Shown: piece after piece, positions 23,601-35,600 of the stretch
How positions within the stretch are numbered: the stretch's first letter is position 1
Layout of the letters: each line of letters begins with the position of its first letter
Source of the DNA: Haliclystus octoradiatus
Taxonomy: Eukaryota; Cnidaria; Staurozoa; Stauromedusae; Haliclystidae
Assembly (NCBI GenBank): GCA_916610825.1
Contig: OU744453.1
Location: 7,725,845-7,789,844 of the forward strand
DNA length: 64,000 bases
Reading direction: 5' to 3'
Made by a program: the position numbers and the translations under genes
The notes under the pieces: generated by a model
What the model saw: only the letters and a program-made list of their open reading frames with translations
The model's database searches: none
What the model was told of the DNA's origin: nothing

Positions 23601-26600
23601 GGCTTTCGTAACTGGAAGCCATTAAGCAGTTGGCGCACAGTTTCCTTTGGGCTATTGATATTTGGCGCACGAGAGGCACGTAAAGTGAAAACAAGAAGGC
23701 ATCAGAAAATCATTGGAAGTTATCATTTGTGATATCAAGTTCGAATTGTAAGATCGATTTTGTTTTCGAACCTAGTTTTACTATGGTGATTTGACGTCAA
23801 ACTCTAAACCAATCAGATTGACTAACTCATTTTCGTTATACTGTAATGAAATGATTATTGATCGATAAATAAATTGTTTTTTCTTCTCTATTTCAGAGGA
23901 ATCCATTTCAATAACTTCTACCCAGAAACATATACAATACAACATGGGTATGACATGAGGAAATTTGCAGCCACTTTTCAAGGTAAAAATACCATGTTTT
24001 GTTTGTTAACTTTTAACCAAACCTATACACAACAACTGGATATATTAGGTGTTAGACATCGTAATTACAACCATATGCGACTGTGCGTACGTAATGTTTT
24101 GCACCCTGCAATGATATGAAGGGTCATTGATCCAGAATCAGCCAATGTACAAAGTTTATGAAGGGAATCTTCATGGATGATTCACAATTGAAATTGACAG
24201 GATATGAAACTTTGTGAAACGTTGCCAAGCAGTCAATGCATACTCCAGTAACAAGCCATCCCATGAAATGTTCATAGCAATTTAGATTACAGCGAAACCT
24301 GCGTATAGAAGTCACCTGATAGAGTAGCCACCTGTTTATAGTGGTCACTTTGTAATATTACAAATTTATATCTAACTTAACTTCTATCAGAAGTTCATCT
24401 CCCTTTAATGGTCAATTTAATTTAATCTTCTAACTGGCCATTATTGACATACTTACTGATTGTACATCAATGGACTACATGAATGGAGTCTCTAAAAATC
24501 ACCTTCCTTTAAAATGGTATATAGCAATTAGTTTCGATTATCATGCTGCATTTGGTGACATCAAGATATTATAATAGAACCAAGATAGTCTAACTCAGAT
24601 TTGTGTTTTTGAGAGTTTTAAAGAGGCCATAATATTATCTTACCTTTGTGAAAATCAACCAAATAAATTGTATTTAACATCCTCAAGCATTGAATAATTC
24701 AAATTTAAAAACGATGTCTTTGTCCGACATCAATAACATCCTCAAAAGTCCATCTTTGTTGACCAAATATCGATCATTTCCAAACATTTTGATCTGTTTT
24801 GCCACGGCGGCAAAATCACTGAGAATTGGCCACAAAAGCTATTTTAAGATCATCTCGTTTCGATGCCAAAAATTACCGGGGCTCAGATTATCAAACCAGC
24901 AAACTTTCTTTCTTGTGAAAAGTAAAACATTTTTTCGCGCGGTTCAGATGGAATCATGAAACCCGGTTCTGTTTGATTTTTGCCACGCACGACATTTCAA
25001 ACGTATTGAATATCAGCAATGTTTAATAAATGTTTTACTTTTCACAAGAAAGTAAGTTTGCTTGTTTGATAATCTGAGCCCCGGTAATTTTTTTGCATCG
25101 AAACGAGTTGATCTTAAAATAGCTTTTGTGGCTAATTCTCAGTGATTTTGCCGTGGCAAAACAGATCAAAATGTTTGGAAATGATCGATATTTGGTCAAC
25201 AAAGATGGACTTTTGAGGATGTTATTGATGTCGGACAAAGACATCGTTTTTAAATTTGAATTATTCAATGCTTGAGGATGTTAAATACAATTTATTTGGT
25301 TGATTTCACAAATGTAAGATAATATTATGGCCTGTTTAAAACTCTTAAAAACACAAATCTGAGTTAGACTATCTTGGTTCTATTATAATATCTTGGTGAC
25401 ATGAATCCTTGCCTTTTCTTGCACATTTCTCCGACAGTAATCAAATCCATTTTCTATAATATCCATGTCTGCTCCAGGTCCTTAACTAAATTAAAAACTC
25501 GACAAAAATGATTTTAATCATGTCACGTATACCACCTCAATATTATCCTCTATGTAAAATAAGTAAGAGAGTTCATAAACGGTTTATCATTCCATCAACT
25601 GTTCATGAACATTATGAACTATCTATGAACATATAAAGTGCCAATAAACGATTTATGGACAATTTTCGAATTTTAAAGGCTCTGTTTTCATGAATCTTTT
25701 TATTGACATTTCATGAAACTCCACACACAGTCTGTCTAACTGAGATATGTCTTTCTTTTAGATGGTGATATTTGGATTTGTAAACCATCTGGCATGAACC
25801 AAGGAAAGGGTATTTTTTTGGTTAAGAGTCTTTCTGAACTCAGGCATCAACTTGAAAATCGTACAACAGTCAGTCGAAGACCTGTGCCAAGAATTATCCA
25901 AAGGTAAAATCCAAAATAATAATACATGCCATCGCTTTACAATGCTTTTTGAAATCTTGAACAAATCTCAGTCCTCTATCAAACCAGCCCTGTAGAAAAC
26001 CTGACCCTATGTCCCCAATAAATGTATTTTATATTCATTCACAAGGGTTCTTGCATGCATGAGTGAAATAGTAAACCTTCAAGAATGGGATGTTGTGTAA
26101 ACTCCAGGAGTAACTTCGAATGGTTGGTATACGGGGACTTGCCAATTATTGAGGGTACCTTCTCATGATCTTTGAAAGTTTTTGGGGTATATATTCCAGA
26201 ATTCTCAAACTATTCGAGGTGTTGTTTTTTAATGAGCAAAAAATTTGATCTAACCCCGGGAAATAGTAATCAATTTTCAAATATGCTTCGATGAAAAATT
26301 ATTTATGTATTTTTGTTTTATATGTAATTTTATATGTAATACCATGCACGATTCTGGCCCAAATGAAATATTGAGGTATCAATTTTTGAAAATCAAAATT
26401 TTGGATGGCAATTTCACGTGACACGTTGATGATGCCATCACATCCTTATCTCTAATCGCAGGTATATCTCAAATCCACTTCTTCTAGACGGAAAGAAATT
26501 CGACATACGTTGTTATATGCTGATTGCATCTACCAGACCATATATGGTATTTTATCATGATGGATACGCTCGTCTATCATGTTCACCTTTTGACCTTCAA

Positions 26601-29600
26601 TCACGTGATCTCCAAACTCATTTAACAAATCAGGTATGCTCTATTAATTCTTTAACTCACAGTTTCAACTCAATGCTTTAAAGGGAATATTGTAGCTACG
26701 CAAAGATTGTAACTGCAATTGCATCATGATTACATATACCATATATACATACATATACACAGTTTCAACTCAATGCTTTAAAGGGAATATTGTAGCTACG
26801 CAAAGATTGTAACTGCAATTGCATCATGATTATATATACCATATACATACATATACACAGTTTCAACTCAATGCTTTAAAGGGAATATTGTAGCTACGCA
26901 AAGATTGTAACTGCAATTGCATCATGATTATATATACCATTTACATACATATACACAGTTTCAACTCAATGCTTTAAAGGGAATATTGTAGCTACGCAAA
27001 GATTGTAACTGCAATTGCATCATGATTATATATACCATATATACATACATATACACAGTTTCAACTCAATGCTTTAAAGGGAATATTGTAGCTACGCAAA
27101 GATTGTAACTGCAATTGCATCATGATTATATATACCATATATACATACATATACACAGTTTCAACTCAATGCTTTAAAGGGAATATTGTAGCTACGCAAA
27201 GATTGTAACTGCAATTGCATCATGATTACATATACCATATATACATACATATACACAGTTTCAACTCAATGCTTTAAAGGGAATATTGTAGCTACGCAAA
27301 GATTGTAACTGCAATTGCATCATGATTATATATACCATATATACATACATATACACAGTTTCAACTCAATGCTTTAAAGGGAATATTGTAGCTACGCAAA
27401 GATTGTAACTGCAATTGCATCATGATTATATATACCATATATACATACATATACACAGTTTCAACTCAATGCTTTAAAGGGAATATTGTAGCTACGCAAA
27501 GATTGTAACTGCAATTGCATCATGATTACATATACCATATATACATACATATACACAGTTTCAACTCAATGCTTTAAAGGGAATATTGTAGCTACGCAAA
27601 GATTGTAACTGCAATTGCATCATGATTATATATACCATTTACATACATATACACAGTTTCAACTCAATGCTTTAAAGGGAATATTGTAGCTACGCAAAGA
27701 TTGTAACTGCAATTGCATCATGATTATATATACCATATACATACATATACACAGTTTCAACTCAATGCTTTCAAGGGAATATTGTAGCTACGCAAAGATT
27801 GTAACTGCAATTGCATCATGATTATATATACCATATACATACATATACACAGTTTCAACTCAATGCTTTAAAGGGAATATTGTAGCTACGCAAAGATTGT
27901 AACTGCAATTGCATCATGATTACATATACCATATATACATACATATACACAGTTTCAACTCAATGCTTTAAAGGGAATATTGTAGCTACGCAAAGATTGT
28001 AACTGCAATTGCATCATGATTATATATACCATATACATACATATACACAGTTTCAACTCAATGCTTTAAAGGGAATATTGTAGCTACGCAAAGATTGTAA
28101 CTGCAATTGCATCATGATTATATATACCATATACATACATATACACAGTTTCAACTCAATGCTTTAAAGGGAATATTGTAGCTACGCAAAGATTGTAACT
28201 GCAATTGCATCATGATTACATATACCATATATACATACATATACACAGTTTCAACTCAATGCTTTAAAGGGAATATTGTAGCTACGCAAAGATTGTAACT
28301 GCAATTGCATCATGATTATATATACCATATACATACATATACACAGTTTCAACTCAATGCTTTAAAGGGAATATTGTAGCTACGCAAAGATTGTAACTGC
28401 AATTGCATCATGATTATATATACCATATACATACATATACACAGTTTCAACTCAATGCTTTAAAGGGAATATTGTAGCTACGCAAAGATTGTAACTGCAA
28501 TTGCATCATGATTACATATACCATATATACATACATATACACAGTTTCAACTCAATGCTTTAAAGGGAATATTGTAGCTACGCAAAGATTGTAACTGCAA
28601 TTGCATCATGATTACATATACCATATATACATACATATACACAGTTTCAACTCAATGCTTTAAAGGGAATATTGTAGCTACGCAAAGATTGTAACTGCAA
28701 TTGCATCATGATTATATATACCATATATACATACATATACACAGTTTCAACTCAATGCTTTAAAGGGAATATTGTAGCTACGCAAAGATTGTAACTGCAA
28801 TTGCATCATGATTACATATACCATATATACATACATATACACAGTTTCAACTCAATGCTTTCAAGGGAATATTGTAGCTACGCAAAGATTGTAACTGCAA
28901 TTGCATCATGATTATATATACCATATATACATACATATACACAGTTTCAACTCAATGCTTTAAAGGGAATATTGTAGCTACGCAAAGATTGTAAGTGCAA
29001 TTGCATCATGATTACATATACCATATATACATACATATACACAGTTTCAACTCTATGCTTTAAAGGGAATATTGTAGCTACGCAAAGATTGTAACTGCAA
29101 TTGCATCATGATTACATATACCATATATACATACATATACACAGTTTCAACTCTATGCTTTAAAGGGAATATTGTAGCTACGCAAAGATTGTAACTGCAA
29201 TTGCATCATGATTACATATACCATATATACATACATATACACAGTTTCAACTCAATGCTTTAAAGGGAATATTGTAGCTATGCAAAGATTGTAAGTGCAA
29301 TTGCATCATGATTACATATACCATATATACATACATATACACAGTTTCAACTCAATGCTTTAAAGGGAATATTGTAGCTACGCAAAGATTGTAAGTGCAA
29401 TTGCATCATGATTACATATACCATATATACATACATATACACAGTTTCAACTCAATGCTTTAAAGGGAATATTGTAGCTACGCAAAGATTGTAACTGCAA
29501 TTGCATCATGATTACATATACCATATATACATACATATACACAGTTTCAACTCAATGCTTTAAAGGGAATATTGTAGCTACGCAAAGATTGTAAGTGCAA

Positions 29601-32600
29601 TTGCATCATGATTACATATACCATATATACATACATATACACAGTTTCAACTCAATGCTTTAAAGGGAATATTGTAGCTACGCAAAGATTGTAACTGCAA
29701 TTGCATCATGATTACATATACCATATATACATACATATACACAGTTTCAACTCTATGCTTTAAAGGGAATATTGTAGCTACGCAAAGATTGTAACTGCAA
29801 TTGCATCATGATTATATATACCATATACATACATATACACAGTTTCAACTCAATGCTTTAAAGGGAATATTGTAGCTACGCAAAGATTGTAACTGCAATT
29901 GCATCATGATTATATATACCATATACATACATATACACAGTTTCAACTCAATGCTTTAAAGGGAATATTGTAGCTACGCAAAGATTGTAACTGCAATTGC
30001 ATCATGATTATATATACCATATACATACATATACACAGTTTCAACTCAATGCTTTAAAGGGAATATTGTAGCTACGCAAAGATTGTAACTGCAATTGCAT
30101 CATGATTATATATACCATATACATACATATACACAGTTTCAACTCAATGCTTTAAAGGGAATATTGTAGCTACGCAAAGATTGTAACTGCAATTGCATCA
30201 TGATTATATATACCATATATACATACATATACACAGTTTCAACTCAATGCTTTAAAGGGAATATTGTAGCTACGCAAAGATTGTAAGTGCAATTGCATCA
30301 TGATTACATATACCATATATACATACATATACACAGTTTCAACTCAATGCTTTAAAGGGAATATTGTAGCTACGCAAAGATTGTAAGTGCAATTGCATCA
30401 TGATTACATATACCATATATACATACATATACACAGTTTCAACTCAATGCTTTAAAGGGAATATTGTAGCTACGCAAAGATTGTAACTGCAATTGCATCA
30501 TGATTATATATACCATATATACATACATATACACAGTTTCAACTCAATGCTTTAAAGGGAATATTGTAGCTACGCAAAGATTGTAACTGCAATTGCATCA
30601 TGATTACATATACCATATATACATACATATACACAGTTTCAACTCAATGCTTTAAAGGGAATATTGTAGCTACGCAAAGATTGTAACTGCAATTGCATCA
30701 TGATTATATATACCATATACATACATATACACAGTTTCAACTCAATGCTTTAAAGGGAATATTGTAGCTACGCAAAGATTGTAACTGCAATTGCATCATG
30801 ATTATATATACCATATATACATACATATACACAGTTTCAACTCAATGCTTTAAAGGGAATATTGTAGCTACGCAAAGATTGTAACTGCAATTGCATCATG
30901 ATTACATATACCATATATACATACATATACACAGTTTCAACTCAATGCTTTAAAGGGAATATTGTAGCTACGCAAAGATTGTAACTGCAATTGCATCATG
31001 ATTATATATACCATATACATACATATACACAGTTTCAACTCAATGCTTTAAAGGGAATATTGTAGCTACGCAAAGATTGTAACTGCAATTGCATCATGAT
31101 TATATATACCATATACATACATATACACAGTTTCAACTCAATGCTTTAAAGGGAATATTGTAGCTACGCAAAGATTGTAACTGCAATTGCATCATGATTA
31201 TATATACCATATATACATACATATACACAGTTTCAACTCAATGCTTTAAAGGGAATATTGTAGCTACGCAAAGATTGTAACTGCAATTGCATCATGATTA
31301 TATATACCATATACATACATATACACAGTTTCAACTCAATGCTTTAAAGGGAATATTGTAGCTACGCAAAGATTGTAACTGCAATTGCATCATGATTATA
31401 TATACCATATACATACATATACACAGTTTCAACTCAATGCTTTAAAGGGAATATTGTAGCTACGCAAAGATTGTAACTGCAATTGCATCATGATTATATA
31501 TACCATATACATACATATACACAGTTTCAACTCAATGCTTTCAAGGGAATATTGTAGCTACGCAAAGATTGTAACTGCAATTGCATCATGATTATATATA
31601 CCATATACATACATATACACAGTTTCAACTCAATGCTTTAAAGGGAATATTGTAGCTACGCAAAGATTGTAACTGCAATTGCATCATGATTACATATACC
31701 ATATATACATACATATACACAGTTTCAACTCAATGCTTTAAAGGGAATATTGTAGCTACGCAAAGATTGTAACTGCAATTGCATCATGATTACATATACC
31801 ATATATACATACATATACACAGTTTCAACTCAATGCTTTAAAGGGAATATTGTAGCTACGCAAAGATTGTAACTGCAATTGCATCATGATTATATATACC
31901 ATATACATACATATACACAGTTTCAACTCAATGCTTTAAAGGGAATATTGTAGCTACGCAAAGATTGTAACTGCAATTGCATCATGATTACATATACCAT
32001 ATATACATACATATACACAGTTTCAACTCAATGCTTTAAAGGGAATATTGTAGCTACGCAAAGATTGTAACTGCAATTGCATCATGATTATATATACCAT
32101 ATATACATACATATACACAGTTTCAACTCAATGCTTTAAAGGGAATATTGTAGCTACGCAAAGATTGTAACTGCAATTGCATCATGATTATATATACCAT
32201 ATACATACATATACACAGTTTCAACTCAATGCTTTAAAGGGAATATTGTAGCTACGCAAAGATTGTAACTGCAATTGCATCATGATTACATATACCATAT
32301 ATACATACATATACACAGTTTCAACTCAATGCTTTAAAGGGAATATTGTAGCTACGCAAAGATTGTAACTGCAATTGCATCATGATTACATATACCATAT
32401 ATACATACATATACACAGTTTCAACTCAATGCTTTAAAGGGAATATTGTAGCTACGCAAAGATTGTAACTGCAATTGCATCATGATTACATATACCATAT
32501 ATACATACATATACACAGTTTCAACTCAATGCTTTAAAGGGAATATTGTAGCTACGCAAAGATTGTAACTGCAATTGCATCATGATTATATATACCATAT

Positions 32601-35600
32601 ATACATACATATACACAGTTTCAACTCAATGCTTTAAAGGGAATATTGTAGCTACGCAAAGATTGTAACTGCAATTGCATCATGATTACATATACCATAT
32701 ACATACATATACACAGTTTCAACTCAATGCTTTAAAGGGAATATTGTAGCTACGCAAAGATTGTAACTGCAATTGCATCATGATTATATATACCATATAT
32801 ACATACATATACACAGTTTCAACTCAATGCTTTAAAGGGAATATTGTAGCTACGCAAAGATTGTAACTGCAATTGCATCATGATTACATATACCATATAT
32901 ACATACATATACACAGTTTCAACTCAATGCTTTAAAGGGAATGTTGTAGCTACGCAAAGATTGTAACTGCAATTGCATCATGATTACATATACCTTCAAA
33001 AATCTTGAAATTAATGAGTATCGTAGATGAGTAACTTCCAAATGTTCGGCATATCGGAGGGGGGAATGTTAAAAAATTGAAAGATGGGTTTTTGACTATA
33101 CCTTTCTGATCTTGGGATAATATTGCCTAAAGTTGTTTTAATACTGTTTTTGATGCATTTTGAAGTTTTCTCTTCGCAACACTTTGAAATAACATTTTTG
33201 GAACTTTAGAAATTATATCATGTATCATTTTCAGATTTTTAAAAAAACAATTAGCGTGACATACCCATATTCCTATTCGAGCCCATATCACCCGTCTTGC
33301 TGCAATGGAAGCTATCATTATGTTATCACAAATTGGAATATGCAGGTGCCTATACCATTGCGTTCTAGTACTGTAACGTACTGTCACTGTGTCACACTGT
33401 GATCTCAATTGATTAAATGATCAATTTCTTATCTATTCCTATTAAATTTAGAATTGAAACAAAGAGAGGCAAAAGCCTTTTCCGTTATACTTTAAGTTTC
33501 ACGCGTTTATTTTGCGATCATCAGACGGTTACCATCAAACTGTCGGATGATCGCAAAATTAACGCTTGAAACTCCGAATAACGGAAAAAACTTTTGCCTC
33601 ATCTTTTTTTCAATTCTATATCATGCTCTGTTTACCAAACATTGAGCACTGTTACATACATGTGTTTACCTCATTATATTCCTATTACATTTATAATACA
33701 TTTATAAATTTGTTATTTTGTCAGTACATTCAACGCCGTCATCCTTCGTATTCAGCTTGCAAAGAAGACACAGTTTGGAGCATGGATAGATTCAACTGCT
33801 ACATCAATGATGTTGTTGCTACGAAACAAAATGGCGTTGGAAATGATTGGGTTTTCAACGTGCTGAAGGCAAGTAAAGGCCAGTAAATATCCAGTTATAA
33901 TGGCTTTGGTACCAGAAGGCAACAGGATTTTTGTTTAGCTTTATTTGTGTATTGAGTAAAGCACGATACAAGTTCAAATAAAACCGCTGAAAGAGACACA
34001 TTCTTACGTTGCAAATATGTCTCAGTTAAAGTATATGCCATGCCAACAGGTCAATATGGAAATTGATCGAAATTACTCCATTCGATTGGTCGAACAACGG
34101 TCAATTCTAAAGCTGTATTGACCACTCCGTGTTTTCTAGCTGTAATTATTCTAGAAAGATAGGATGCATAATTGCATTTTTAGTTCAATGAAATACATTA
34201 AAATTCATTTCGTAAATTATATATTCCAAGAATTAGGCCTACCTGTCAATCATTGACTAAAAGGACGTCGACATTATCAGTCGATATTCTCTTCGCTGTA
34301 AAATGTTGTATCTCTGGTTATTTCAACAGCGAAAATCTCTTTGTTATATCATAATAAATTTGAATAGCTGTGGGCAAGGATCTGTTACATAAATAAGCTA
34401 CTTGGAATGGATAATAATGATATATTCTAGAGGCTAGCAGAATGATGCCAGGGAGATGATTGCCTTGTTACCTGTTTAACATTGAAGTTATCACGATTTT
34501 TTGAAGTCTAGACTTTGTTATTTTTCTATAGTTGGTCCTCTTGTCATTTTGGCATGAGTTCTGACTTTCGAAGGAGCACTATTTCTGAAATATGGTGCTT
34601 TCGACATTAAATAACTCAGCTTATAAGAGTCTAAATCGAAAATTTATTGTCGCCACTCCTATTTATTTTGCATGGGCAACTCGATTTCGGAAAAACATTT
34701 TTTGGTGTCATGTGCACTTTAAAAGACAAATAGACACGAATCACTCACATGATATGCCATGACTGGAACATGATGCATAGGCTACAGAAAAATGTAACCA
34801 TATATACTGATTTAACTGATTGAAGCTATCATTACTTGTAGCAAAGATTTCACTTGTTGATTTTAATATTTTCTTTTTTCTTGTTATTTTCATAGGAGCG
34901 TATGATGGAGATAATGTTGATATGTTTTAAATCTGTCGAGAAGAAACTAGAATGTAAAACTGGATATTTTGATCTTTTGGGCTTTGATTTTATGGTCGAC
35001 GAAGCAATGAAGGTATACATCATATAGTGTATAGTTTGCGAGATACAGAATACTGTTGACAATGCTACAGCAATGATAATTGTAGGCTTTATAGCTACAC
35101 AGCACAATACTGTAATACAAAAATGTATTTTATATATGTTTATCATGTACTACATGCTGACGTTTCAATTGCTCAATATTTCTCTTTTGCATAAAAAATT
35201 ACGAAATTAGACTATTGAGGGTAAAGCTACTTCACAATTATTGATCGAAGCCGAGGTAACTATCGGTTGATAAAGGCAGAGCCATCTATTTGCAAGAGTT
35301 GGGACACGCTTTCATGTGCCGCTATCGTCTCCAATTGGACAGATGCCAGTCACGTGATTTTTGGATGCCATCTTTGTTCTTTTGAAAACAGGTTCTCAAT
35401 CATTTCAAGTGAAACGCGCGAAAAAATACAATACAATATGGCTGAAAAAACACACAACATTCTCCTGCACATGCGCACTGTTAAAAACGTGCTCGGGTCC
35501 AGGCAAAAAGATAAAAAAATGGCAGAAGTGTCCCAACTCTTGTAAATAGATGGCTCTAGTTCGGACCAATCGAATAGCTTGATTTCGCCAGCCAAAACCC

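Noticed and set aside
24690..25268. Paired ORFs starting MNNSNLKTMSLSDINN on both strands
   Set aside because: They are mirror copies of the arms of a foldback element and say nothing independent about coding.
26659..32994. CRISPR-like look of regularly repeated units
   Set aside because: There are no unique spacers: whole 96-100 bp units repeat with a few shared variants, and the setting is a eukaryotic intron. It is a minisatellite.
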